The notes: generated by a model from the sequence alone, not told the origin. Counted from the first letter of the stretch, positions 11,401 to 23,865 are shown. The stretch: 64,000 nucleotides of DNA from Patagioenas fasciata (GCF_037038585.1 NC_092525.1:1652969-1716968); one strand, 5' to 3'. Made by a program: numbers and translations.

Positions 11401-12305
11401 TCTTGCCTTTTTTTGGGGGAATCTTGTGACTCACCGGAGCGTTTTCCACCATTGTCTTGCTGGATTTCTTGACACCGCTTGACCTGTTGGAGCGCTCTCC
11501 CTCACAGTTCTCTTGCTGGATATCTTGGGACCTCTTGAACCACTGGGGAGCTCCCACCTGCCACCTTCTTACCGCATTTATTGAGACTTCCTGATCTGCT
11601 GGATTGCTCTCCCCACCGGCCTTCCTCTTGCACTTTTTGGGGGAGTCTTCTTGACACGTCCGAGTGCTCTCCCTCACCCTTGTCTTGCCTCTAGTCAGGG
11701 CGCTCTTCTCCCGCTGGAACGCTCCTCCCCGCCATCCTATTGCCAGACTGAGAATTCTTGACCTGCCGCAGTCCTGCCCCGCCATGCTCCTGCCTTCTGC
11801 CTGGGAAGTCACTTGAAGAACTGGAGCGCTCTCCCCCGCTCTCCTCTTGCCTTTCCTCAGTGGGATTTTGGCCTGCTAAAGAGCTCCTCCCTGTCGTCCT
11901 CTTGCTGGATTTCTCGGTACCTCTTGACCCACTGGGTCTCTCCTCCTGCCGTCCTTTTGCCTTTCCTTAGTACATTCTTGGTCTGCTGGAGTGCTCCCCC
12001 CCACCATCCTCTTGCTGGATTTCTCGGGACCCCTTGTCCCATATAGGACATTCCCCCCCACCACCATCCTGGTGTGTTTTTTAGGAGAGTCTTGTGATCG
12101 ACCAGAGCGCTCCCCCCTTGACATCCTCTTCCCCTTTTTCTGGGTGACTTTTGAACCACTGGTGAACTCTCCCCCATCATCCTCTTGCCACATATATTGA
12201 GACTTGTTGATCCGCCAGAGTGCTTCCCCCACTGTCCTCTTGCCAGATTTACTGATACCTCTTGTCCTGTCAGAGCGCTCCCTCTCGCAGTCCTCTTTGT
12301 TCAGT
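8460..12305. repeat. ~56-bp minisatellite array in U2
   Basis: This is the same repeat family as at 260-3660, here ~3.84 kb. It includes a segment (about 10570-11210) not found at that place in U1, with variants carrying TTTTTTCTGGGTGATTCG and TTGGGCTTTTTTCAG. That extra block is shared with U3. Confidence 0.92.
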
Positions 12306-12309
12306 TTGT

Positions 12310-14053
12310 AGGGTAGGAGGGGGGATCTCTGATTACAGAAAGGTCCCTTTGTTCTAGGAGACATTCCCTTGCTCCATGCTTCAGGTTGCCCATCTTCCCT
12401 CTCATTTTCAATATGCACGTCCATCACCTTCCTCCTCTTCTTTCTTGATCCCTCGACTCCCGGATGAACTCAAATCCTCTTTCTTGATCACTCTTTCTCG
12501 TAAGTTCACAACCTTACTTTCCTTTCTTGCTTTCGCCTTTGTGAGCTGCTCCACCCAAACCGAAATGCCCTGAAGACAGAAATACACCCACCCCAAGCCC
12601 GTACAGTCACATAGGGGGTGAGTCCGCTCGCTGACGCATCCCCACATCCCACAGCAAGCCCACCTTGCCTTGGCCCCGGCCCCCCGCACAGGCCTTCCCA
12701 CCAACCCAGCCCCTCCGTAGCAGCACAGTTTCCCAGCATGCACCCCACAAAGACTTTCTTTGCCAGTCACCCCTGGCACTTACAGCAACACACCACATCA
12801 GCATCAAGAGCCCTGGGAGTGGAGAGCTGGCCAGGCCCTCACCCCCGCAGGATCCTCTTCCCCCTCCTTTAGCTGATGGCAGACAGACAAGACACCTCCC
12901 AAGAGGTGTCCAGCCCTCTCTCTCAACCACTCACGAGTACAAAAGCCCAGCCTCTACTCACCCACCCCGCCTCCCAAAACCCCACCAGCAGCCCCTGGTC
13001 CCAGCTGAACAGCAGCCAGTGCTGAAGATCTGGCTCGTGTTGTCGGACACAACCTTCCCATGGATGTCTGGGCCCCTGAGCAGTTTCCAGGGGTGGGAGG
13101 GCGCAGTCCTGATTACAGGGAGGTCCCTGTCCCAAGGGGGACATTTTCTTCCTCCTCACTCCTGACTCGCAGCTCCATCACCTTCCTCCTCTTCTTTCTT
13201 GATCCCTCCTGACTCGCAGCTCTACCACCGTCATCTTCTTTCTTGATCCCTGTTGACTTGCAGATGCACTCCAATCCTCTTTCTTGATCGCTCTTCCTCG
13301 TAGGTTCACCACCTTCCTCTTCTTTCTTGCTTTCGCCTTTGCGAGCTGCTCCACCCGAACAGAGATGCACAGAAAACAAAAATATACCCACCCCAGGCCC
13401 GTACAGTCACACGAGGGGGCGAGTCCGGTCGCTGACGCATCCCCACACCCCACCACAAGGCCACCTTGCCTTGGCCCCGGCCCCCCGCACAGGCCTTCCC
13501 ACCAACCCAGCCCCTCCGTAGCAGCACAGTTTCCCAGCATGCACCCCACAAAGACTTTCTTTGCCAGTCACCCCTGGCACTTACAGCAACACACCACACC
13601 AGCATCAAGAGCCCTGGGAGTGGAGAGCTGGCCAGGCCCTCACCCCGGCAGGATCCTCTTCCCCCTCCTTTACCTGCTGGCAGACAGACACCTCCCAAGG
13701 GATGACCACCCTGCTCCCTTAACTGCTCCCAAGTCCAAGAGCCCAGCCCCTGCTCACCACCCCCACCTCCCAAAACACAGCCAACAGCCCCTGCTCCCAT
13801 TTTACCACTTTACCCCCGAGCACGGTTTCTAGGGGTGGGAGGGGGACGCACTAATCACAGATCGTTCCCTGTGCTTAAGGATACATTCTCCTTCTCGCTG
13901 GCTCAGCCTGCCCATCTTCCTCCTCACTCTTGACTCGTAGCTCCATCACCTTTCTCCTCTTTTGTCCCCTCCTGACTCACAGGTCCACCACTGTCATCTT
14001 CTTTCTTGACTCTGCTTGACTCACAGGTGCGCTCCAATCCTCTTTCGTGATCG
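12310..14053. repeat. 0.75-kb modules in U2
   Basis: Copy of 3665-5408 at an offset of 8645, with a few substitutions (for example G-to-C in GTCCGGTCGC at 12625). Confidence 0.85.
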
Positions 14054-14059
14054 CTCTTC

Positions 14060-15039
14060 TGTGTCAGTACACGGAAGACCGGGCACGTGAGAAACTGCAA
14101 GAGTCAACAGCATGAGAACAAGCATTAGTGGAAAAATACAAGAACAAAGGACTGTATGCTATGTGATACATCAAGGACAGAGGAGTTGATACAGGATTGA
14201 TGCATCAAGGACAGAGGGACAGCTTGTGATAGACAAAAAAGGTGTTGATGGCAGTGACTTTGGTGGGAACACAAAACACATCACTTATGTAATGACTAAC
14301 TTAGCTAATCAACAAATGCTTGAGCAAGCATCATAGCGAGTATAAACGCAAGCCTGAATTTGTAATAAACATCTCTCATTGCACCTTAAAAGAGAGTCCG
14401 TACCGCATTCGCTACAAATGGCGCCCTGGAACAGGGACTTTCAGCGTGCCTATAAAGGCAGTAGCTGCTCTGGTAGCGAAGCCCAATCGAACCAGGAAAC
14501 AGGACCGGGAACCAGGACAGTGCGCGCCCACCACCAACGAAAGGTGAGCGATTGGGAACCATGGGAGGGAAGTTATCCCTTAAGCAAAGACAAACCCTGG
14601 ATGTCCTTCAACATGCGCTACAAACGCAAAATCAGGATGTATCAGGGGTCTGATTGGTGAGGTTATTACAATGGATTGCTAATCATGTGCTAGACTTTCC
14701 TACAACTGGTACATTTCAGTTGGAGACATGGCACAAAGATGAATGAGAATTATATGAACAGGTAACGACTGGAGATAAAGCTGCTTGCAAATATTCATCT
14801 ACTTGGGGAAAAATTATGACTACTAAGATACAGGATACAGGACTGATACATCAGGGACAGAGGGACAGCTTACTATAGAAAAAAATGCGTATATGGCAGT
14901 TACATCGCTCATGTCATGTCTAACTTAGCTAAAGAGCAAATGCTTGAGCAAGCATCATAGCGAGTATAAATGCAAACCTGAGTTTGTAATAAATGTCTCT
15001 CATGGCACCTTACCGTAAGTCCACGCCAGATTCGCTACA
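14060..15039 (+). mobile_element. Deleted ERVK-like provirus in U2
   Basis: Same structure as 5415-6394. The CTCTTC duplication lies at 14054-14059 and 15040-15045, and the same 2-nt insertion interrupts the primer-binding site. Shared breakpoints show it was copied with the unit and not inserted independently. Confidence 0.9.
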
Positions 15040-15045
15040 CTCTTC

Positions 15046-16060
15046 CTCATAGGTTCACCACCTTCCTCTCCTTCCTTGCTTTTCCTTTGCACGCTGCTCC
15101 ACCTGAAGAGAAACACACAGAGGACTGAGCTACACCAGCCCAAGGGCACTACAATCAGACAGGGGCTGAGTCCGGGGGCTGACACCTCCCCACACCCCAC
15201 AACGAGCCCACCTTGCCTTGGCCCCGGCCCCTCGCACATGCCTTAGAGATATCATAGCTCAGTACAAATCCCCACAGTCCTCACCTGCTGTTTGGTGCTT
15301 GCGGAGGGTCACACTCCCTGTGCCCCAGGGCACTGGCCCTACACGGCCAAGCTCGGCAGCGGGACTGTCTGGAGCTGCCGCTGGCTGGTTCTCCAGCTTT
15401 AGGGTCACCCGCAGAAGCCCGCTCTCCTCAGCTCTGCACACCCATCCAGTTGCGCCGCCCAGGCAAAGTCAGCTTCACCCTCTGCTCTACACCTCACCTG
15501 CAAACAACCAACTCTTCAACTGACAACTGTCCAAAACCCACCGACAAACTCTCCACACCTCAGCCTTTCGTTTGCAACTGCTGCCTCTAGTGCATCTCAC
15601 AGACAAGCCTTCAAAATCCCCTCATCCTGCAATAACACTCCAGCACTGATCACCTGTGGGAACAACTACCACAATACCATGCAAACACCAACCAGTTCTG
15701 GCACGGAAATATCACTTTCTCCTCAAGATTCCACCCTACACCAACTGCTGACAAACACACGCTGTCCTCACCAAAGCCAAACGCTGCAACAACCAGCGAC
15801 AACTCAAATTTGCGTGGGCGGTGCAAAATTGCAGGGGTGAGCTAACGCAGAGCTGGGCTTGAAAGCTGCAGAGTGTGCACCCTGTGGTATAACGTGGCGA
15901 GCTACTGCCATTCTGCCTTCTCCCTGGGAGAAGCGCGTGAGCAGAGGCTGCTTCAAGGCACGATGGGAACGGTTTGGTTCTCCGGGTCTCGGAGGGCGAG
16001 AGTAATAAATGTGGTCTGTGTCGTGGCGCAGGAACTTCCCATCCACTTGCTTCTCCATTC
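15046..16060. other. U2 tail
   Basis: Equivalent to 6401-7440 of U1. No gene is seen. Confidence 0.6.
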
Positions 16061-16284
16061 AGTCTGGTGCTGCAAGAGAGGGAAAGAAAGAAAAAGTTAG
16101 GACCGAGTTAACAACCTCATCATCCCTGACCCCTAACCTGCAGGAATCCTAGGAGTCCTGATATAAGTTTTGCTCATCTCCCTGTCTTTGCTGGAATACT
16201 TTACTGTAGAAATTTCTGTCATCAACATTCTCTTAACCGATCTGATGTGTTCATAGTTCCTAGCCCAGCATCCTTTCCTCAAAG

Positions 16285-17345
16285 TACCTCAGCATTTCCC
16301 TTTGAAACCACACCTTAGTGCCATCCCGTCCCAGAGCTACCTCAGCATTTCCCACTGCAGCCTCTGCGATGCCATCTCCTCCCTGAGGTACCTCAGCCTT
16401 TACCACCAAAACCTCTCTCCCTTCCATCCTCTCCTTTAAGTCCCTCACCCTTTCCCGCCAAAGACTCCCCCGATGTCATCACCTCCCTGAGGTACCTCAG
16501 CCTTTCCCGTCAAAGCCTCCCCCAATATCATCCCCTCCCTGAGGTACCTCAGCCTTTCCCGTCAAAGCCTCCCCCAATATCATCCCCTCCCTGAGGTACC
16601 TCAGCCTTTCCCGTCAAAGCCTCCCCCAATATCATCCCCTCCCCGAGGTACCTCAGCCTTTCCCGTCAAAGCCTCCCCCGATATCATCCCCTCCCCGAGG
16701 TAGCTCAGCCTTTCCCGTCAAAGCCTCCCCCGATATCATCCCCTCCCCGAGGTACCTCAGCCTTTCCTGTCAAAGCCTCCCCAGATATCATCCCCTCCCC
16801 GAGGTACCTCAGCCTTTCCTGTCAAAGCCTCCCCCAATATCATCCCCTCCCCGAGGTACCTCAGCCTTTCCCGTCAAAGCCTCCCCCGATATCATCCCCT
16901 CCCCGAGGTACCTCAGCCTTTCCCGTCAAAGCCTCCCCCGATATCATCCCCTCCCCGAGGTACCTCAGCCTTTCCTGTCAAAGCCTCCCCCGATATCATC
17001 CCCTCCCCGAGGTACCTCAGCCTTTCCCGTCAAAGCCTCCCCCGATATCATCCCCTCCCCGAGGTACCTCAGCTTTTCCCGTCAAAGCCTCCCCCGATAT
17101 CATCCCCTCCCCGAGGTACCTCAGCCTTTCCTGTCAAAGCCTCCCCCGATATCATCCCCTCCCCGAGGTACCTCAGCCTTTCCCGTCAAAGCCTCCCCCG
17201 ATATCATCCCCTCCCCGAGGTACCTCAGCCTTTCCTGTCAAAGCCTCCCCCGATATCATCCCCTCCCCGAGCTACCTCAGCCTTTCCTGTCAAAGCCTCC
17301 CCCGATATCATCCCCTCCCCGAGGTACCTCAGCTTTTCCCGCCTA
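16285..17345. repeat. 52-bp minisatellite, ~20 units (F)
   Basis: The period is exactly 52: canonical units start at 16501 and every 52 bases to 17281, with a closing partial at 17333 and degenerate units at 16293, 16346, 16397 and 16449. Most units contain the 10-bp palindrome GAGGTACCTC and the palindrome GATATC (GATATC replaced by AATATC in early units). The bottom strand carries GGGGAGGGG and GGGGGAGG runs in each unit. The array runs directly into the CpG island. Confidence 0.97.
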
Positions 17346-18120
17346 AGCTCCTCCCGCACCGTCCCGCCCTCAGGTTCCTCCGCCGCTCCCTCCGTTCCCG
17401 GCCCCCCCCGCCCCTCGCGCCCCCCCTTGGCGCTCCCGACCCGCCGCTGCCCCCTCCCGCTCGCTTTCCTCCCTCTGTCCTGTGTCACTACGGGGGCTCC
17501 CCCTCCGCCCCACGGCCCCGCCCGAGCCCCGCGCACCGCTCAGCGCGGGGCTCCCTTCCCTCACAGCCGCCCGCGTGCTTCCCCCTCGCCCCGGCCTGGG
17601 GCCGCGCTGTTGCGGCTGGCTGCCCCTCGCCTTCCTCCTTCCGAAACCAGCCCGTCTGTCACCCTCCAGCCTCGCCCCTCAGCCGGTCCCGGGCCGCCCC
17701 GTCCAGTCTCCCCGCTGTCCGCCCGCCCCTCGCTCACCGCCGGCCCCGCCCTTCCTCGCGCGCTGCTCCAGCCGCCGCCCCTCCGGCACGCGCTCCGCGG
17801 CCCGCGCACTTACGCAGCGTGTCCCCGCCCATCCCGCGCAGGAGCCAATCCCATCCGCGTCCGCCACCGGGCTGCGCCCCCCCCACCCCGCCTCCGCGCC
17901 CGGCACTGGCCCCCCCTGCCCCTCGCCTCCCGTCCCGGAGCCACCGGCGGCTGCAGAGCGGCGCTGTCCGCCCGCAGGGCGGGGCCGGGAGCTTTCAGGC
18001 TGCGTCTGCCCGGGACCGAGGGCTCTGCCGCCTGCCCGGGACAGCCCGGGACCGAGGGCTCCGCCGCTGCAGCCCGTTTCGTGCCGTTTGCGCCCCCCAG
18101 GTTACACGGCTGCAGCCTTC
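17340..18120. promoter_or_regulatory. CpG island (F)
   Basis: About 780 bp are very GC-rich with dense CpG. There is a CCAAT box at 17845-17849 (GGAGCCAATCCC), GC-box-like CCCCGCCC elements, and an 18-bp direct repeat GCCCGGGACCGAGGGCTC at 18008-18025 and 18044-18061. It ends sharply where AT-richer sequence begins, as at a promoter/first-exon boundary. The direction of transcription is not clear. The long frames through it (up to 258 codons in two frames) are composition artefacts, because alternate frames are equally open. Confidence 0.7.
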
Positions 18121-19340
18121 CTGCTGGTTTAGCTCACACACCTTTCTTTCTTCTAACTGCACAGCAGTTCACACTCACAAAAGTTCCGTGCTGGTTGGCA
18201 TAAGAGTATCTGCATAAGAATTTACAAACATTACAAAGATATACCACAGACCACAGCTCTCTAAGCTTTCAAGTTAAAGTTCCATGTTTAAATAAAACAG
18301 ACAATACCAGTAGAGCTGTGTACCTCTGTCGTCTTTGTTCAGAAAGAAGTGACAACACCAGAAAACACATTGACAGCCAGTGCTTTGAACAGTGAAGGTG
18401 GGATCTACAAAAGTCTGATTAAACTAAACAGCCTCAGGTCTTTATCAAGCTGCAGATCTGCCAGGAATGCTGAAATGCAACAGTTTACTCCTGCAATATT
18501 CCACGATGGAACAGCCACTTCATATCAAATATAATCTCAAAGTTCCAAACCAGTACATTAAAAAGCTACCAGTAAGTATTAGAAGACCACTGCAAGATCT
18601 TATTGCTTTTTGAGTTAAATAATAATTTTTCAATAAACCAAAACCCAAACAGGTTCTCAAATCTGTTGCTTATCCTCCTGTTCATTCATTAGCACTGCAG
18701 CAATCAGTTTTTATACAATGTGTCAACAGAGGCGTCTAAAAAACCCCAAACAAAACTTATTCAAGTCCACGGACACCCCCGCCCTCCTTGCCCCCCCTCA
18801 CCCTGAGCCCCACGATCACCACTTGGTGCGGGAGAGGAGCACAACTCGACAGACAGAACCAGAAATCCGACTGCGGTAAGAAGGAAACATCGAGGTAGTT
18901 ACAGCTTCCTTAAACATTCAAAATCTGATGTCTTCCAAAACAAAGCACATCATCCTCATCATTTAAAAAGCAAAGTTGCTTTGTACGTCTCTGATCCTCA
19001 CACCAGCTGAGTGGTTCTCAAGTCCGCTGAGCTCCACTGTGCAGCCACCCCCACGTCTGTGTCGCCTTGTCTGGAGTCCCCAGTCGTGGGACAGTGAGTG
19101 GGGTTGGACTCCAGTGATAAAGAAAAACACAAAGAGTCAAATTGGAAAAGTAATTAAAACAGAAGATCTGAAAGCCAGTTTAATTTTAATAACTTATTTG
19201 TACACTGCTATAAGCATATGAAGTATGGGGGTCACGAACTCTTGCTACCACATATGTGCCTTATTACAATAAGCACAGGAAACAAGGAAGTAGCATTCCT
19301 TCTATTTTTGATGTAATTATGAGCTAATACATCTCCTGAG
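18121..19340. other. Post-island sequence with a weak exon candidate
   Basis: Ordinary-composition sequence. A pyrimidine-rich stretch ending in CAG at 18342 precedes an open frame running to 18534. I do not recognise the peptide, and no strong donor confirms an exon. The rest holds nothing I can assign. Confidence 0.3.
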
Positions 19341-19496
19341 ATGGCTTCCAGACCTGATTTAGTATCTACACTGTGTTGTACTGCAGATAAATACCTCAGG
19401 TCAGCATTAATTGAAGACAATGTGCAGAATGAGCAATATGCAGGTAAGCACAAGATCCTGGATTCCTTACAAGAGTCTACTTCTAAAATTGTCTGA
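19341..19496 (+). other. Possible small ORF or first coding exon (F)
   Basis: An ATG with G at -3 and G at +4 opens a 51-codon frame ending at TGA 19494-19496. A splice-donor-like CAG/GTAAGC lies at 19443/19444, so the coding part may end there. The peptide begins MASRPDLVSTLCC and matches no family I know. The same frame is conserved at 58640-58795 with one serine-to-phenylalanine change, but such young duplicates would match anyway. It may be coding, a pseudogene, or chance. Confidence 0.25.
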
Positions 19497-22400
19497 AAAT
19501 GCTGCAGAAATTGTAGCAGATAAACAACAGTAGCCACATTTTGTCCTATGGCATTTACATAATGTTGATCCACCTGTATTAACTTGTGCCCTTTCGGAAC
19601 AGAGCTGTAAACTCAGAGTGTCCAAAGACTTCTTTCTTTTAAATAGAATACGCTTAAACTGGCTGTCTTGAACAGACTGGCTGTGCAGACTTGCAGCAGT
19701 TGAACGGAGGATGTGATTCCAGTGAATGGAGACAGAAAGAAGATCAGCACAAAACCAGCAATGACAGACCAGAGACACCCACCTAAAGCCTAAGCTGAAA
19801 CTTGTTTTTATTGGTAGGTTGTGTTTTTCTGCAAGTTGTGTTATCATACCTACATACAGCAAATAAAGATTTGACCCAAATTACATACCTTTATGTGCAT
19901 ACACACACGCACATGTTTGTGTTGTACAAAGATGCACACTGTTACTGAGATGTATAGGCATTGAATGTGTCAGGTAAGTAACATGACAAGAGGCTTGAGA
20001 GGTGGGTCTGCAGGGAATTATGTAAGTAACATATTAATGCAACAAATCTGGTGGCATAAAGCTACGGGGGAAAAAAATCCAGCGGAGAATCAGATAAATT
20101 CACGTGTTCTTTAAAGACAGCTCATGCATTCAACCAACTCCCAGGTGGGCCTGGCTGTGGAAAGGAAAGTTTGCTTGAGCACTTAGCGCCAGTGTCTGAT
20201 GAGCAGACAAAACACCAACTGCAGACCGGGGACCCCCAGTTCTCAACCAGTTCATGGCTCTGAGCATCTTCTTTCCACACACTGCAGGTAACGCTTTACA
20301 TCTGCAATCCCCTCCCTAAACCCATCTTGTTCCTGGCTGAGAAGATACCAGATGTGGGAACTATTGCATGATAGAAGAATTTGTGCTGTTAAATCACAGG
20401 ATTCTGAGCACTGCAGATGATCACAGTGCGGTGCTGTCCTGAGAAGAAAGGATGAGTGACTCTTGGTGTTCCCTGCTGCTCACTGCCCTGATCCTGCCCA
20501 CCCTCATGTTCCAGCCACTCAGACCCCAGCCAGAATGACTGAGACAGGAGGGTCTCTTAAGGATGTTTTGTTTTGTCCAGATACCTTTAATTTGCTTATA
20601 TACACAGATTTCATAAGAGGAAGCACTTGATTTCACCGATGACACGATTTCTCCAGTAAGGCATCTCACCAAGATTGCCAATTGACAGTCCCCCTTAGGA
20701 TGAGAGAACGTTCACGTTGAACAAACCATGAACACTTGGAGTGATTGAAACTGGGGGTTTTTCAGACAAGCACCATCTGCCTCCTGCGCCAGAGACTCAA
20801 CAGAATTATGTCTCAGACATTATGGCAACAACAGCTCATCCCGCAGCAATGGGTCACTCAGAGCGAAAACAATCCCGTATGGACACCGTGTCCAGCAGCA
20901 GATGGGGCACTCAGGAGAAGGTGAATCGCGATTTACATCCCAACACCAGCCGAGGCCCGCAGACAAAGGCCGCGGGCTGACATGGGAGGGGACGGGCCTT
21001 TCGTTCTCCTTCTTTGCTTCTCTTTTCCTTTCCTACACCCTTATTTCATCTCCTCTCCCTCTATGAGCAGTATAACCTAAGGCTTAGAGCCACAAAACTC
21101 CTTTGTGTAAACCCTTTGGCTGTTAAACTGTTCACCAATTTGGCTTAAGCAGCGTAAATCTTCCTGCTACTTGGGCCAAGCTGCAAAATAAAAGGTGTTG
21201 GGGTTTTTTTGTTTATGGTCCTTGAGCACCCCATATACTCTTTTCTAACTAAGGGGACCTGAATCGGAGTCACCTCCCACACACGGACAGCTGGGGACAT
21301 TCTGCAATGAAAACTTGTATGGAGAGTGGAACACACTGAATAGGTCAATCCAGCATTTAATAAAAGCAATGGAGTTAGCTCTTGAATTAACATTGATAAC
21401 ATGCTCTGCTATATTGTGGCCAGTTGCGATTGGAAACAGCGCAGTTACAAGTTCGGTGTGCATGGTCCTCTGTATACACGAAGACATCCAGCCAGCTTTA
21501 GTCACGCACCTGATCTTTCCTTCGTGTTACAGATCTCTGCAATGAAAGCTGGGAGCAACAAACATTCAGCTTTCTAATGTGTCATTAAAGAGATTTTTCT
21601 GCATTTACTACAACCTTGACCGAGCCTGTACCTGATTGCTTTAACTGGCATTAGATAAGTCATTGAGTAAGCAGTCAAGTCAGTCCGCGAGAAGACACGG
21701 AGAGGTGACAAAGTTGTAAGTCCCTAGGATGCTGGCACACCAGCACGAACACAGGCAAGCAGAAGCCTCCAACGCATTGGCAGAAATATCCTACTCAGGT
21801 ACAGCAGGCAAATGCAACTTATAATGGAACGGTTACAATATGCTTGGTAGAAAAAAGCTGAGGTTCCGCTGCCTCAGGCGCACAGCGGTTACTGCTGTGT
21901 CTGGTCTAACCCAGACCCAGTAGTGAGCTACACGTGTTTATCTTGGTTTGATATTTGTAGTGCATGTGTTAACGTACAGATCAATATACAAGACAAGGTC
22001 TGATGAACAAAATCTCTCTCTGAAAGATCCTGAAGTGATCACTGGAGTGATTTTCAAGGCAAAGATTCTGTCTGTCTCCAGCTCCCAGAAGACTTCAGAG
22101 GTGAAATTCTCTATAAATCCTGAGGGGGAAAGAGGGGGTTGTAAGGAACATGAACCTGAAGAACATTCAGTAGCTCTCCCGGGCGCTCTGTGACGGAGCC
22201 TCCCCTGTTCACCAGCTCCTGAGGCTCCAGGGGCTGCAACACGGGGCACAACGCGCTCACAGACTGAACCTGCGCTGAGCAAGAAAATGCCTTCCTGATG
22301 AAGCTTTAACATCAACACACCAACTATTGCTTGTCCTTCAAGGAAACTCTCTTGTTATAAGCATTTATAGCTCTATTGTCTATTTATGCTTTTAGCAATA

Positions 22401-22558
22401 AGCGCTTTTATCCACATTTCATTTTGGTGCACCTGGTAAGACATGTGATTGAAGGTGACAGATAAGAGCAGGGCACTCTTTTAATCCCTAAGACAGGACC
22501 CTGGGAAAACTTCACAGGAATCAGTTCTTCACTACATTGCTGCTCCTTGCATTCACAG
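19497..22558. other. Unassigned part of F
   Basis: No convincing gene. Features seen are a very long pyrimidine tract ending in GAGCAG near 21000-21070 (a strong acceptor-like sequence), followed ~120 bases later by AAATAAAAGG (a polyA-like signal near 21187). Together these could be an old LTR or a terminal exon, but no terminal repeats or coding were found. Confidence 0.3.
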
Positions 22559-22582
22559 CCCAGCAGAAAAGCACGGGCCGAG
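22559..22582 (+). other. Possible 24-nt microexon (F)
   Basis: A pyrimidine-rich stretch ending TTCACAG precedes 24 bases that end in GAG followed by GTGAG. The spacing and splice-like ends are conserved in F' at 63503-63526. No flanking coding exons were identified, so this is only a candidate. Confidence 0.2.
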
Positions 22583-22703
22583 GTGAGAACCGCCCGCAGA
22601 AGGGGCTGCCAGACACTGTTCTGGCTGATGCTTTGCCAGGACGTGCTTCGTTTTCTGTCCGGTGCTGTGCGGGGGGAACACAGAACATCTGCACGAAAAA
22701 CCT

Positions 22704-23270
22704 CGCAGTCTTTTTCCTACCATATCATGCATAGGTGCCACACTTATATATAGCCAGGTAACTGCTCATCTAAGGTGCATTTTGAAACATACCTTATCCT
22801 GCTTTGGAACCTGTGCCGAAATGGAAAGTAGTTGCTCTGTATCCAGGAATTTTGAGATAACTGTAAAACAAAAGTAAACAGATCAGAAATTGAATGGAAA
22901 TCATAACAAAATCTATTTTTTTTTTTATGAACACAATTATTTAGTGAAACTTTTGTTAATCTTTTTCTTCCATTCTATCTTCACAAATTATTTACCAGGG
23001 AAAAAACAGGTTAAAAATTGCTGCTATCTAAATTATGTTGTCATAACTACACAGACTGTACCGAAGCATGTAGCGATTATTTTACAGGTGGACATATATC
23101 AATTTGGTAATATTCTTTTAGTGTGATTGAATCACACGTCTCTTGATGAAGATCAAGATGACACGATCCAGCTCCAGGTGCACTGACTCATACTCTGCTG
23201 TTGTGTTCTGTTTAGTTTGTCTGGACCACTATGAAGCAACAGGAAAAAACACCCATACACAACAACAGAA
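22704..23270. other. Start of single-copy region
   Basis: AT-rich sequence with a T run near 22915. No gene seen. Confidence 0.5.
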
Positions 23271-23282
23271 CATCAGTGATGC

Positions 23283-23757
23283 CTTTATTTGTTTTTAATG
23301 TATACATTATGTACACCCGAATACTTCCAACTAGTCACAGAGGTAGAGACAAACTCACATTCTTTGAAAAAGGTATTGGCTGACTTCTACCCATTTAATC
23401 TGAGAAATTCGCTTTTCTTAGCAAAATCCTTGAGAAAAACATCACTATCATAATAAAGATTATTTCCACTACGTGTCACCTGGCCAATAATCACAATTCA
23501 AACATATTGAGTCACGTTGCATACTTTCACAGATTAGAAAGAAAGTGTTTTAACATAAATTGAATATGATGCATTAAAAATAAACTACTACTTAGTTGAA
23601 TACACTCAGAAAACCAAAGACGGTAAATGTCAAATGAGGGTTCCAGGTTAGAGTACCCTACAGATTTGAAGCGCGCTTTGGGGACACCCAGCGCCTCCTG
23701 TTCACTGTACATTATGTGAACTGCAGCAGCTGAGACCCTGGGATGTGTGACCTGCAA
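23283..23757 (-). other. Candidate minus-strand 3' terminal exon
   Basis: On the minus strand a GTTTTTGCAG acceptor-like sequence (just above 23755) is followed by an open frame starting VTHPRVSAAAVHIM and closing at a stop near 23527. Further downstream there is an AATAAA signal (plus-strand TTTATT near 23284-23290). That combination is what a last coding exon with a short 3' UTR looks like. I do not recognise the peptide. A second open frame upstream on the same strand (23866-24057) and the CpG island at 24.1-24.7 kb could belong to the same transcript. This is inference from signals only. Confidence 0.3.
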
Positions 23758-23865
23758 AAACCATGAACATTAAAGTAACGTTTATAAATCACAAACATGT
23801 TATTTGGCTTCTTTATGGACTGAAAGTGACAGGAGTGAAGCATCTAAACGTGATCTGTCCCACAT

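Larger units (their letters stand above)
8201..16060 (+). repeat. 8.2-kb repeat unit, copy U2
   Basis: This is a head-to-tail copy of U1 with a minisatellite about 445 bp longer, so the offset shifts from 8200 to 8645. Near-identity with U1 and U3 continues to about 15990. Beyond that the sequence is still alignable with the U tail but clearly diverged, and it leads into flank F instead of another U. Confidence 0.93.
16061..22703 (+). repeat. Flank F: segmental duplicate, first copy
   Basis: This block matches 55760-63647 almost base for base, apart from minisatellite length, a 1,645-bp indel at 19792/19793, and scattered substitutions. It follows U2 here and U4 there. Homology stops after 22703, where the two sequences become unrelated in the middle of a GAAAAACCT run. 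Confidence 0.93.

Noticed and set aside
16285..17345. Resemblance of the 52-bp array to a CRISPR array
   Set aside because: The whole 52-bp unit is repeated with no unique spacers, and the setting is a vertebrate genome.
17427..18203. 258-codon and 216-codon frames in the F CpG island, and counterparts in F'
   Set aside because: Two frames are open together, and 1-2 base differences between F and F' change the protein without regard to frame. This is a CpG-island artefact.
20990..21260. LTR-like stretch (long pyrimidine tract, then AAATAAAAGG and a T run)
   Set aside because: No TG...CA ends, target duplication, primer-binding site or retroviral coding next to it. Left as an unassigned note.
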